From Streptantibioticus parmotrematis (GTDB lineage Bacteria > Actinomycetota > Actinomycetes > Streptomycetales > Streptomycetaceae), in assembly GCF_019890615.1 (NCBI RefSeq), contig NZ_JAINVZ010000005.1, positions 124,001 to 188,000 on the forward strand: DNA of 64,000 nt. The letters are read 5' to 3'. The stretch's first letter is position 1, and every line of letters starts with the position of its first letter. This document shows, one piece after another, positions 1-9,952 of this stretch. The notes below the pieces were generated by a model. The model saw only the letters and a program-made list of their open reading frames with translations, was not told where the DNA came from and ran no database searches. The position numbers and the translations under genes were made by a program.

Positions 1-961
1 TACCGGCGCAGGTCTTGCCGTGCATCCGCTCGCCGAGCGTCGCCGGGTCGGGCAGGCAGGCGGCCACCAGGTCGCGCGGAGAGACCCGCACCGGACCCGC
101 GTCACTGCGCACCGTGACCGGTTCGGTGCGGTCGAGCCCCAACTGCCGCAGCACGCGCAGGGTGTTGATGAACTCCTCGCCCAGCCCGTACTTGAACGTC
201 ACCCGCCCCGCCGTCACCCAGCGCGGGATCAGCAGGACCTCCTCGTGCTCGACGTTGACGCACTCGACCGGCCCGATCCCCTCGGGGAAGTCGAAGACCT
301 CCGGTTCGCTGAACGGTTCCGTGGTGAACCAGCCGCGGTCGCTCTCGTAGACGACCGGCGGGTTGAGGCACTCCTCGATCGTCGTCCAGATGCTGAACGA
401 CGGCGCGAAGTCGTACCCTTCCACCGTCAGGTCGGCGCCGTCGCGCACGCCGATCTCCTCGATGGTGTCGAAGAGTTCGTCCGCCGCGTAACGTGCGAAG
501 ACGTCCGAGAGACCGGGCTCCACGCCCATCCCCACGAGCGCCAGTCGCCCCGCCTCCTCCCATGCGGTCGCGCGCTCGAACTGCGCGTCGCCCAGCTTCA
601 CCCCGCACTCCGCGTACGGCGTGCCCGGATGCGGCGCGGACAGCGACATCGCCATGTCCAGGTAGTGCGCGCCGGCCGCCAGCGCGGCGCCGAACAGCGG
701 CATGACGAAGCGCGGGTCCGTCGCGTTGAGCAGCACGTCACACCGCTGCTCGCGCAGCAGCGTCGCGATCGCCGCCTCGTCGGACGCGTCCGCGAAGGCC
801 GCGGAGAAGCGCTCCGGCGTCCTGCCGGCCGCGGCCACCGCCGCCTGGGCGCGCGAGAGGTCGTAGTCCGCGACGACCATGTGCTCGAAGAACGGACGGC
901 GGGCCGCGATCCGGGTGACGGCGGTGCCGACCCCACCTGCCCCGACAAGCAGAACACGCAT
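1..961 (-). CDS. Saccharopine dehydrogenase-like NAD(P)-binding oxidoreductase (C-terminus cut by window edge)
   Basis: The frame is open from the ATG at 961 to the left edge, so about 320 residues are visible and the C-terminus is missing. The start MRVLLVGAGGVGTAVTRIAA is a Rossmann GxGGxG nucleotide-binding loop, followed by an acidic strand end (VVADYD) and an LLNATDPRFVMPLFGAAL segment typical of the saccharopine dehydrogenase family. The middle (VGMGVEPGLSDVFARYAAD) matches the catalytic-domain entry of these proteins. GGGAG lies upstream of the start. Family members include lysine-pathway saccharopine reductases and many uncharacterised oxidoreductases, and the substrate here is unknown. 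It is divergent from a TetR regulator with paired operator-like palindromes between them, so it is probably that regulator's target. Confidence 0.8.
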   Translation of the reverse strand, partial: MRVLLVGAGGVGTAVTRIAARRPFFEHMVVADYDLSRAQAAVAAAGRTPERFSAAFADASDEAAIATLLREQRCDVLLNATDPRFVMPLFGAALAAGAHYLDMAMSLSAPHPGTPYAECGVKLGDAQFERATAWEEAGRLALVGMGVEPGLSDVFARYAADELFDTIEEIGVRDGADLTVEGYDFAPSFSIWTTIEECLNPPVVYESDRGWFTTEPFSEPEVFDFPEGIGPVECVNVEHEEVLLIPRWVTAGRVTFKYGLGEEFINTLRVLRQLGLDRTEPVTVRSDAGPVRVSPRDLVAACLPDPATLGERMHGKTCAG

Positions 962-1031
962 GGCAATGGTCTCCCGTACTGGTCAGAAGGGCTTTCCCAC
1001 CACGATCACAACGCCAGGTCCGCACCGCCGT

Positions 1032-1120
1032 CAACGCTGTTGGCATAAGCCTCCACGACCGCCCGCGCACAAGCCTGAACAGGCATTCCCGAGCGTGCGG
1101 ACGCGATGGCAACGGTGTTG
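1032..1120. promoter_or_regulatory. Paired palindromes (CAACNNNGTTG), candidate TetR operators
   Basis: CAACGCTGTTG at 1032-1042 and CAACGGTGTTG at 1110-1120 are palindromes with perfect 4-bp arms and a 3-bp centre. Each sits in a longer 21-bp direct repeat (1032-1052 and 1110-1130) with 18 of 21 positions identical. They occupy the gap between a leftward oxidoreductase gene and the rightward tetR gene, one nearer each promoter. This is the usual place for the operator of an autoregulated TetR repressor. The binding itself is inferred. Confidence 0.6.
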
Positions 1121-1166
1121 GCGTAAGGCTTAGGGTGAGGGCCGGGGCGCGATCGAGGGGACGGCG

Positions 1167-1889
1167 ATGGGCAAGCGTGTGGTGACGGAGGCGAAGCGGC
1201 AGCGGAGGCGGCCGACCAGGCAAGGGCAGGTGCTGTCGGAGCAGCTGTTCGTGGACACCGCGCTGCGTCTGCTGGCCCAGGAGGACGGCCAGGGGCTGAG
1301 CGTGCGCCGCCTCGCCGCGGCGCTGGGGACCGACCCCAGCACGTTGTACCGGTACTTCCGCGGCATGGACGACCTGACGCTCGCCATCGGCGACGAGCTG
1401 ATGCGCAGGGCCGTCGCGGGCTGGCGGGCCACCGGTCGATGGCGGTCCGACCTGCGTGAGCTCGGCCTGCGCGTGCATGCCTCCTACCTGGCCCATCCGC
1501 AGGCCGCCGTCCTCACCGCGAGTCGTGTCTCCGGCCGCATCCACGAGGTGGCCGCCGACGAGGTGATCCTCGGCATCCTGCGCACCGCGGGGTTCGGCGA
1601 CCGCGACGCGGTGCGCATCTACCACGCGTTCGTCGACCAGAGCCTCGCCTTCGCCGTCCTCGACGCGGCCTCCCTCGCCCTGCCGCGGACGGCACGCGAG
1701 GCGGACGAGGCCATGTGGCAGACCACGTACGCCCGACTGCCCGCCGCCACCCATCCCCACATCGCGGCGACCTCACGCCATCTGATCGCCCACATGAACA
1801 CCAGCGCCTACCCGTCGGCGCTCGACATGCTCCTGGACAGCGCCCAGGCCCAACTGGCCGACGTCCAGGGCGCCGTGGGCGATCAGTGA
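1167..1889 (+). CDS. TetR-family transcriptional regulator
   Basis: This is a 240-residue regulator. A TetR-type helix-turn-helix lies at about residues 22-68, with the recognition-helix signature LSVRRLAAALGTDPSTLYRYF, followed by an all-helical ligand-binding domain. The basic N-terminal extension (EAKRQRRRPTRQG) is longer than in most TetR proteins. Spacing and overall length resemble the TetR_C_1 subgroup. The gene is transcribed away from the saccharopine-dehydrogenase-like gene, and two CAAC-GTTG palindromes lie between them. Local repression of both genes is the simplest inference. The effector is unknown. Confidence 0.9.
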   Translation: MGKRVVTEAKRQRRRPTRQGQVLSEQLFVDTALRLLAQEDGQGLSVRRLAAALGTDPSTLYRYFRGMDDLTLAIGDELMRRAVAGWRATGRWRSDLRELGLRVHASYLAHPQAAVLTASRVSGRIHEVAADEVILGILRTAGFGDRDAVRIYHAFVDQSLAFAVLDAASLALPRTAREADEAMWQTTYARLPAATHPHIAATSRHLIAHMNTSAYPSALDMLLDSAQAQLADVQGAVGDQ

Positions 1890-2018
1890 GACCCCGGCCG
1901 ACGCCTCGTCGCGCGAACCGGCCGGTAGCCTTGTGCCCCCTCGAAGCGGCCCACTAGGGTGATCACGTACCGCGCCCGTCGGCGCGTACCCGACACCGGC
2001 CGAGGAAGGGGAGTGGGC

Positions 2019-2135
2019 ATGCGCACGCAGCACCGTGCCACCTCGCTTCCCGGAAGCCGCCCCCACGTGGGTGTGACCCGACGCCACGTGGATCTGCTGA
2101 GGGTGAGCAGCGCCCTGTGTCGCCGGGCCGTCTGA
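2019..2135 (+). CDS. Putative Cys-containing leader peptide (38 aa)
   Basis: An ATG at 2019 follows a very strong ribosome-binding site (GAGGAAGGGGAG, 2001-2012) and opens a 38-residue ORF ending at TGA 2133-2135. The C-terminal half reads TRRHVDLLRVSSALCRR. This closely resembles the actinobacterial 'putative leader peptide' family (RRHxDLxRxxSAxC), commonly found ahead of sulfur-assimilation and sulfonate or sulfate-ester genes and proposed to work by cysteine-dependent attenuation. Here the next gene, 275 bp on, is an arylsulfotransferase-like protein, so the sulfur link is consistent. Attenuation is inferred and I did not identify a convincing antiterminator hairpin. Confidence 0.7.
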   Translation: MRTQHRATSLPGSRPHVGVTRRHVDLLRVSSALCRRAV

Positions 2136-2338
2136 GCACCGGCGCCCGTATCCCCGTGTGACCCGCGTCCGATGACGCCGTGACACGTCCCGGCCGAGCC
2201 GGTCCGCGCCATCCCGTCGCATCCCATGCCTTTCCACCCTGGCGCCACTTCGCCGTGTCCACGGCCAAGTGCGCTGTCGACGTGCGCGGTTGACGCCGCA
2301 CGTCGGTCCGCGGCGGGCGTCACACCTGACGGCCTGTT

Positions 2339-2398
2339 CCCACGAACGTCCACGAACTCCCCATAACTTCCCACGAATTCCTACGACTTCCCACGAAG
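2339..2398 (+). repeat. Degenerate 10-11-bp tandem repeat (CCCACGAA-type) in 5' leader
   Basis: Five to six imperfect units resembling CCCACGAACTC (also TACGACTTC and CATAACTTC variants) lie head to tail directly before the ribosome-binding site of the arylsulfotransferase-like gene. The period is 10-11 bp, close to one DNA turn. A cooperative protein-binding site or simple slippage are both possible. Confidence 0.6.
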
Positions 2399-2409
2399 GC
2401 GGATCATCC

Positions 2410-3633
2410 ATGCGCTACGCGCTGACCAGAGCGGCCAAGATCCTGGCCCTGTCGGCCACTCTGGCCCTCACCCTCCCCTCGGCCGTGGCGGCGGCCGCCG
2501 AGCCCACCGAACCCCAGGTGCCGCCGCTGTCCGTCGTGAGCGGCACCGCCCCGCGCGGCGCGGGCGACCTGTTCGTGGCGCCGTACGAGAACACCCCGTC
2601 CGGCGGCTACGCCTCCGGTGTCGAGATCCTCAGCCCCGACGGCCGCCACGTGGTGTGGTCCCACGCCGTCCCCGCGGGCCAGGAGGCGTCCGACTTCCGC
2701 AAGCAGACCTACCACGGCAAGCCGGTGCTGACCTGGTGGCAGGGGACCGGCTTCGGCGGCGCCGCACAGGGCGTGGACTACGTCTACGACGACCACTACC
2801 GCAGGATCGCCACCGTCCACGCGGGCAACGGCTACACCGCCGACGGCCACGAGTTCCTGATCACCCCGTGGAACACCGCGCTCCTGCTCGCGTACAAGCA
2901 GCGCACCGCCGACCTCACCTCCATCGGCGGCTCCTCCCACCAGAAGGTGCTGGACGGCGTGGTGCAGGAGGTCGACATCCGCACCGGCAAGGTGCTGTTC
3001 CAGTGGGACGCCGCCGACCACGTGCCGTACGCCCAGAGCGAGCAGCCGCTGCCGTCCTCCCCGGACAGCGCCTGGGACTGGTTCCACATCAACGCCGTCA
3101 AACTCGACACCGGCGGCGACCTGCTCGTCGACGCCCGCAACACCTGGACCACCTACGAGGTCTCGCGGCGCACCGGCCGGGTCACGTGGCAACTCGGCGG
3201 CAAGGCAAGCTCGTTCAGCCTGAAGGCAGCACCGGGCCAGCGGCTCGACGACTCCGGCACGATCTTCGCCTGGCAGCACGACCCCCAGCCGCTCGGGAAC
3301 GGTGTGTACACCCTCTTCGACAACGAGTCCGCCGGGGCGGGCAACACCGGTTCCGGTGCCGTCGCGTCGCTTCCCTACAGCCGGGTGGTGACCGTGCGGC
3401 TCGACACCCGCCACCACGTGGCGACCCTGGTGCGCAGCGTCGACCAGCCCGAAGGCCTCAGCGCGCCCTCGCAGGGCAACGCCCAGACCACGGCCGACGG
3501 CGACCTCGTGGTCGGCTGGGGCTCGCTGCCGTACGTCTCCGAGTTCGACCGCTCCGGAAAGCTGCTGTTCAACGCGGAGTTCCCGGCCGGTGTGAACACC
3601 TATCGCGCGTACCGGTTCGCCTGGGGCGGGTGA
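2410..3633 (+). CDS. Secreted arylsulfotransferase (ASST)-family protein
   Basis: The protein has 407 residues. The start chosen is the ATG at 2410 behind GAAGGCGG, because it gives a clean signal peptide (AAKILALSATLALTLPSAVAAAA, cleavage near residue 32). The mature part has the beta-propeller repeats of the arylsulfotransferase superfamily: VVWSHAVP, QKVLDGVVQEVDIRTGKVLFQWD, DWFHINAVKLDTGGDLLVDARNTWTTYEV, RRTGRVTWQLGGKAS, FAWQHDPQPL. Classical ASST enzymes transfer sulfate between phenolic compounds, but the actinobacterial branch is largely uncharacterised. Histidines in the WFHIN and WQHD segments are candidate active-site residues by family analogy. The Cys leader peptide upstream supports a sulfur-related role. 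Confidence 0.85.
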   Translation: MRYALTRAAKILALSATLALTLPSAVAAAAEPTEPQVPPLSVVSGTAPRGAGDLFVAPYENTPSGGYASGVEILSPDGRHVVWSHAVPAGQEASDFRKQTYHGKPVLTWWQGTGFGGAAQGVDYVYDDHYRRIATVHAGNGYTADGHEFLITPWNTALLLAYKQRTADLTSIGGSSHQKVLDGVVQEVDIRTGKVLFQWDAADHVPYAQSEQPLPSSPDSAWDWFHINAVKLDTGGDLLVDARNTWTTYEVSRRTGRVTWQLGGKASSFSLKAAPGQRLDDSGTIFAWQHDPQPLGNGVYTLFDNESAGAGNTGSGAVASLPYSRVVTVRLDTRHHVATLVRSVDQPEGLSAPSQGNAQTTADGDLVVGWGSLPYVSEFDRSGKLLFNAEFPAGVNTYRAYRFAWGG

Positions 3634-3658
3634 CCCCGCACGCGCGGACGTCGTCGCC

Positions 3659-3700
3659 GACTGCGGGGCCGGCTCACGCCGTTGAGCCGACCCCGCAGTC
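3659..3700. terminator. Bidirectional hairpin terminator overlapping the fur 3' end
   Basis: GACTGCGGGG (3659-3668) pairs with CCCCGCAGTC (3691-3700), and inside it GGCTCA (3671-3676) pairs with TGAGCC (3683-3688). It sits between two convergent genes and covers the last codons and stop of the fur-family gene. Confidence 0.8.
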
Positions 3701-4099
3701 CGGGCACAGGCCGCGGTAGACGATGTCGGCCGTGGCGACCGTGAAGCCGAGGCGCCGGTCGGCCGGGAGGCGGGTGAGGGGGTCGCCGGTGGGATGGACG
3801 TCGCGGATGGTTCCGCAGCGGGTGCAGACCAGGTGGTGGTGCGGGCGGCGGGTGTTGGGGTCGTAGCGCTTCGCGCGGCCGTCGACGGTGACCTCCGCGA
3901 CCTCGCCCAGGACGACCAGTTCGCCCAGGGTGTTGTAGACGGTCGCGCGGGAGATCTCGGGGAGCAGGCGCGCGGCGCGGGTGTGGACCTCGTCGGCGGT
4001 CAGGTGCACGTGATCGCCGTCGAGGATCTGCGCGATGACCCGGCGTTGCGCGGTCATCCGCCATCCCCGGCGGCGCAGTCGCTCCAGCAGGTCGCTCAT
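3674..4099 (-). CDS. Fur-family regulator (PerR/CatR type)
   Basis: This 141-residue metalloregulator has an N-terminal winged helix (MTAQRRVIAQIL, SRATVYNTLGELVVLGEV). The dimerisation domain carries the histidine cluster PHHHLVCTRCG and two CXXC pairs (C92/C95 and C132/C135) for structural zinc. Fur-family proteins paired with catalase-peroxidase genes in Streptomyces are peroxide sensors that repress the catalase gene until oxidised. Here the gene is divergent from katG, with an interrupted palindrome inside the katG promoter. Peroxide control of both genes is therefore likely, although sequence alone cannot separate PerR-like from iron-sensing Fur function. Confidence 0.9.
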   Translation of the reverse strand: MSDLLERLRRRGWRMTAQRRVIAQILDGDHVHLTADEVHTRAARLLPEISRATVYNTLGELVVLGEVAEVTVDGRAKRYDPNTRRPHHHLVCTRCGTIRDVHPTGDPLTRLPADRRLGFTVATADIVYRGLCPDCGVGSTA

Positions 4100-4183
4100 G
4101 CCGGTTCACCTCTTCGGGTAGGGCGAGCGGGCCCCGGTGGCCAAATGGAGCGGCCTCGGCCGGTCGCAGGTCTGATGCGCTTC

Positions 4184-4211
4184 TTGACTTGGACTGTGTC
4201 CATCGTAGGAT
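4184..4211 (+). promoter_or_regulatory. katG promoter with Fur/PerR-type operator
   Basis: TTGACT (4184-4189) and TAGGAT (4206-4211) are 16 bp apart and read towards katG. The perfect palindrome TGGACTGTGTCCA (4190-4202) fills the spacer. A repressor bound there would block RNA polymerase. It resembles the CatR/FurA boxes described for Streptomyces catalase promoters. Confidence 0.7.
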
Positions 4212-4267
4212 CGGTTCCAGCACGGGCCAAGGGACGGGAGATCCTTCTTGTGACAGGAGGTGTTGAC

Positions 4268-6648
<2,381 letters not shown>

Positions 6649-6673
6649 TCCCCGCGCCTCCCCGCGCCGACGA

Positions 6674-6722
6674 CCACCGGCCCGCTCCTCCCGCCCACCG
6701 AGGCGGGGGAGCGGGCCGGTGG
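6674..6722. terminator. Terminator hairpin between katG and methyltransferase gene
   Basis: CCACCGGCCCGCTCC (6674-6688) pairs with GGAGCGGGCCGGTGG (6708-6722), and the inner CCCGCC/GGCGGG pair extends the stem beyond one bulged T. It lies between convergent genes. Confidence 0.85.
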
Positions 6723-6730
6723 CGTCCGCG

Positions 6731-7531
6731 TCAGTCTTCGGTGCGGCGTCCCCAACAGGTGATCAGGGGCGCCGTGGTGACGTCGAGGTCCTCACCGGCC
6801 AGCGCGGCCAGATGCTCGTCGACCTCCGCGTCCGTGGCCGCCCCGGCACCGACCAACTGCCCGCGCACCTGCCGTACGGTGGCCGCCTCCAGCTCCCGGC
6901 AGGCCGCCGAGGTGAGCGGGAAGTAGCCCTCGGCCGCCACGTCCCGCAGCCCTGCCGCGCGCAGCAGGCGCGGCAGGGACCGGCCGAACGCCAGGTCCGC
7001 GCCCCGCTCGGCGAGCAACGCGCGAAAGCCCCGGCGGATGCGTTCGGCCCGCTCCTCGGCGAGGGAGCCGCCCGCCGGGCAGGCCAGCGGCTGAAGCGCC
7101 GGATCGGCGTCCTCCACGACCAGCCAGCCGCCCGGCCGCAGTGCCGAGGCGAGCCGCCGCAGGACCTCGGCCCGGTCCGGCAGGTGCACCAGCACGAGCC
7201 GCGCGTGCACCAGGTCGAGGCCGGTGGCCGGGGGATCGTCCCGGGTCACGTCGTGCCGCAGCACCTCAGTGGTGTCCGACGCGAGACCGGTCAGCCACGA
7301 GGTGTCGAGGTCCGTCGCCCAGACCCGCCCGGCCGGCCCGACACGCTCCGCCAGCCCGGCGGGCACCGACGAGCCACCCGCGCCCACCTCCCAGCAGCGC
7401 CAGCCGGATCCGAGCCCGAGACGGTCGAGGTGGACGAACGTCCACGGGTCGAACAGCTCGGCGAACGCGTCGAAACGCCGCCCCGCCTCCCGCTGCCGGT
7501 TGTCGAGCAGGTAGCCGTCCTGTGATCCCAT
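6731..7531 (-). CDS. Class I SAM-dependent methyltransferase
   Basis: The protein has 266 residues from ATG 7531 (GAGGA upstream). The SAM-binding motif I is EVGAGGSSVPAGLAERVG, motif II ends in the acidic ATDLD, and later motifs are LDLVHARLVLVHLPDR and LRPGGWLVVEDADP. The N-terminus (LDNRQREAGRRFDAFAELFDPWT) resembles small-molecule methyltransferases acting on polyketide or aromatic substrates. No partner gene indicates the substrate. It is convergent to katG and separated from it by a strong hairpin. Confidence 0.85.
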   Translation of the reverse strand: MGSQDGYLLDNRQREAGRRFDAFAELFDPWTFVHLDRLGLGSGWRCWEVGAGGSSVPAGLAERVGPAGRVWATDLDTSWLTGLASDTTEVLRHDVTRDDPPATGLDLVHARLVLVHLPDRAEVLRRLASALRPGGWLVVEDADPALQPLACPAGGSLAEERAERIRRGFRALLAERGADLAFGRSLPRLLRAAGLRDVAAEGYFPLTSAACRELEAATVRQVRGQLVGAGAATDAEVDEHLAALAGEDLDVTTAPLITCWGRRTED

Positions 7532-7640
7532 GGGGCCATCCTCGCACCCGTGCCCCACCGTCCCTGGTCAGGGGCGTTCGGCCGTCCGCGGCCAGAGGCG
7601 GGCCGACCGGACTCGGCCGGGCGGCCCGCGATCCGTGCCG

Positions 7641-8474
7641 TCAGCGGACCTGCTCCGTCGGTCGCAGCAGGATCTCGTTGACGGCCGCGTGCCGGGGCTG
7701 GGTCACCATGAAGACGACGGCGGTGGCCACGTCCTCGGGCCGCAACAGCCCGTATCCGGTGGGGTTCCGGGCGTCCGGCGCGTACTCCTGGCCGCTGGTC
7801 GTCAGCTCGGTCACCACGACGCCGGGCTCCACCAGGCCCGCGCGCACGTGGCGTTCGGCGAGCTCCTGCCGAAGGGCCTCGGTGAACGCGCTCACGGCGT
7901 GCTTCGTGGCCGCGTAGACGTTGCTCTGCGGGGTGGGGATCCTGCGCCCGGCCACCGAACTGATGGTGACGAGGTCGGCCACACCTCGTTCACCGGAGGC
8001 GGCCCGCGTCAGGTGCGGCAGCGCGGCATGCGTGGTGTTGAGGACGCCGTTCACGTTGACCTCGACCGTGCTGTGCCAGTCGGTGAGGTCGGCTTCGAGG
8101 GCCGGTGACCAGGTGCCGCTGCCCGCGTTGTTGACCAGGATGTCGATGCCGCCGTGGTCCCCGGCGGCCGACTCGATCGCGGCGCGCACGGCGTCGGCGT
8201 CGGTGACGTCCACCGCGTACGGGTGCGCACGGCCGCCGTCCCGCGCGTTGATCGCCTCGGCCAGTTCGGTGAGCCGGTCGCGGCGGCGGGCGAAGAGGGC
8301 GACGGTGGCGCCCTGCGCGGCCAGCGCCTCGGCGACCGCGGTGCCGATGCCGCTGGAGGCTCCGGTGACGACGGCTGTGGTGTTCTTCAGCACGGGTGCG
8401 GGTGTCCAATCCTCGGGGTCCTCGGGGTTCACTCGGATGTTCTCGGGAGCGGTTGGTTCCGTTCCCGCGGGCAC
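7641..8474 (-). CDS. Short-chain dehydrogenase/reductase (classical SDR)
   Basis: The protein has 277 residues. The cofactor loop TGASSGIGTAVAEAL, NNAG and the catalytic S-Y-K set (TISSVAG, YAATKH) are all present. A short N-terminal extension (about 30 residues) precedes the Rossmann domain. The start at GTG 8474 is uncertain because its ribosome-binding site is weak, and an internal GTG about 15 codons in is possible. The divergent ArsR-type gene may regulate it. An arginine in the acidic-residue position after strand 2 (LFARRRDR) points to NADP(H) preference. Confidence 0.85.
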   Translation of the reverse strand: MPAGTEPTAPENIRVNPEDPEDWTPAPVLKNTTAVVTGASSGIGTAVAEALAAQGATVALFARRRDRLTELAEAINARDGGRAHPYAVDVTDADAVRAAIESAAGDHGGIDILVNNAGSGTWSPALEADLTDWHSTVEVNVNGVLNTTHAALPHLTRAASGERGVADLVTISSVAGRRIPTPQSNVYAATKHAVSAFTEALRQELAERHVRAGLVEPGVVVTELTTSGQEYAPDARNPTGYGLLRPEDVATAVVFMVTQPRHAAVNEILLRPTEQVR

Positions 8475-8627
8475 CCCGGGCCATGCGCTCGCCGCCGCGT
8501 TCGATCCATAGCTCGATCGAGTGAATCCGCGAGCGGTGGTCCGACCGTGGCAGGGCCTCGGGGGTGCGGTCGGATGGGTCCGATCCGGCTGAAGCGCCCT
8601 CCTGGAGCCGAGACGGTCTGCCGGAGT

Positions 8628-8657
8628 TTGACAACGTTTGCCTTACTCTCATAGGAA
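8628..8657 (+). promoter_or_regulatory. Promoter for the ArsR-type regulator
   Basis: TTGACA (8628-8633) and TAGGAA (8652-8657), 18 bp apart, lie about 70 bp upstream of the rightward start. The -35 is a perfect consensus, which is unusual in this GC-rich DNA. Confidence 0.6.
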
Positions 8658-8726
8658 ACGCACAGACCGGGACGGGGCCTGCCGCGGGGGTGACGGCACA
8701 CCGGTCAGCGACCGAGGGGGAACGGG

Positions 8727-9722
8727 ATGGGACTGCGCATCCGCCTGTCCGACGCCGACGTGCGGAGGGTCGGGCTGGCGGGGGAGCCGGACGTGCTCTG
8801 GGAAGCCCTGCTCGCCGCACACATGACGCAGTGCCAGGACGGCGTCCCGGTCTTCGGACGATGGCGCCGGCAGGCCCGCCGGAGGCTGCGGGCCCCCATG
8901 CGCCGATTACTGGACCTCGCGCCCCCGCGCGGCTACTCGCCCGACTTCCTGACCCCCTCCGGCACGGGAGCCGACCTGTCGGCCGGGCTCGAGGCGGTCC
9001 GCCGGGTCCCGCACGACCGGCTGCGCGACGAACTGGCAGTGCTCGCCGCGGCACGGCCCGCCTCGCCGTGGACCGTGGAACTCGCCACCGGGTCGAGCGC
9101 CGCCGTCACACGGCTCGCCGAGGGCATGGAGGCCCTGTACCGCGAACTCGTCGCACCCCACGAAGCGCACGTCCGCGCCCAGTTGGCGGCCGACCGGGCC
9201 GTACGGGTCGAAGCGGTGCTGCGCGGAGGCGTGGACCGCCTGCTGTCCACCCTGCACCCTTCCGTGGAGTGGCGGCCACCGGTCCTCGAGGTCCACGGCC
9301 TGCCGTCAGGGCCGGAACGCCGACTCGACGGGCGGGGGTTGCTCCTCGTCCCGGCCTTCTTCTGCTGGCAACGGGCCACGCTGCTCCAGGACGCGCGGCT
9401 GCCACCGGTGCTCGTCTACCCGATCCGGCACGATCCGCGGTGGCAACTCGCCTGTGGGGAGGAGGACACGGCGACGCACTCCAGGTTGTCGGCGCTCATG
9501 GGCCGCACCCGGGCGGCGGTCCTCGAGGCAACGGCGGACGGGATGGTGACGACCGGTCAGGTGGCGCGGCGGGTCGGATCCTCGGAACCGAACGTCAGCG
9601 AGCACCTGCGCACCCTGCGCGAGGCCGAACTCGTGGTCAGCTTCCGGGACGGCGGCACGGTCCGCCACTCGTTGAGCAGGCTGGGATGCGCATTGCTGGA
9701 CGGCAGGCCCGCCGGGCTGTGA
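8727..9722 (+). CDS. ArsR-type winged-helix regulator with large N-terminal domain (DUF5937 type)
   Basis: The protein has 331 residues. The C-terminal 85 residues form an ArsR-like winged helix (TTGQVARRVGSSEPNVSEHLRTLREAELVVSFRDGG). The preceding 240 residues match the DUF5937-type domain found in Streptomyces ArsR-like proteins, and its ligand is unknown. GGGGGAA precedes the ATG. Codon 61 is TTA (8907-8909), a rare leucine codon read only by the bldA tRNA in Streptomyces, so translation may be tied to development. The gene is divergent from the SDR gene. Confidence 0.8.
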   Translation: MGLRIRLSDADVRRVGLAGEPDVLWEALLAAHMTQCQDGVPVFGRWRRQARRRLRAPMRRLLDLAPPRGYSPDFLTPSGTGADLSAGLEAVRRVPHDRLRDELAVLAAARPASPWTVELATGSSAAVTRLAEGMEALYRELVAPHEAHVRAQLAADRAVRVEAVLRGGVDRLLSTLHPSVEWRPPVLEVHGLPSGPERRLDGRGLLLVPAFFCWQRATLLQDARLPPVLVYPIRHDPRWQLACGEEDTATHSRLSALMGRTRAAVLEATADGMVTTGQVARRVGSSEPNVSEHLRTLREAELVVSFRDGGTVRHSLSRLGCALLDGRPAGL

Positions 9723-9952
9723 TCGGGCGCGCTCGGGTCAGCCGTCAACCACCGTGCTCAGCTGGCGACTTCGGTCACCGCCGAATTCCTTGTGGGGCCG
9801 GTGCGGCGCGCGAGAGCCTGTTTCCGACCACACCGGCCGGGACCGGCCGGGACCGATGCGGACCGGGCTGGACCGGTCGGCGTGGTCCGCGGTCGCGTAC
9901 CGCGTCGTACGGCGGTCGCACGTCGCGGCCGCCACCACCACACGGGGGATTC
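9723..9952 (+). other. 230-bp gap with short GACCGG repeats ahead of NlpC/P60 gene
   Basis: The stretch carries several GACCGG or GGACCG units at about 9826-9882 and no gene. I could not define a promoter. Cell-wall hydrolase genes of actinobacteria often have c-di-AMP (ydaO) riboswitches here, but I could not match the motif. Confidence 0.4.

Noticed and set aside
9723-9952. Possible ydaO/c-di-AMP riboswitch before the NlpC/P60 gene
   Set aside because: The context fits, but I could not align the conserved core segments and only saw GACCGG repeats. A covariance-model search (RF00379) would decide.
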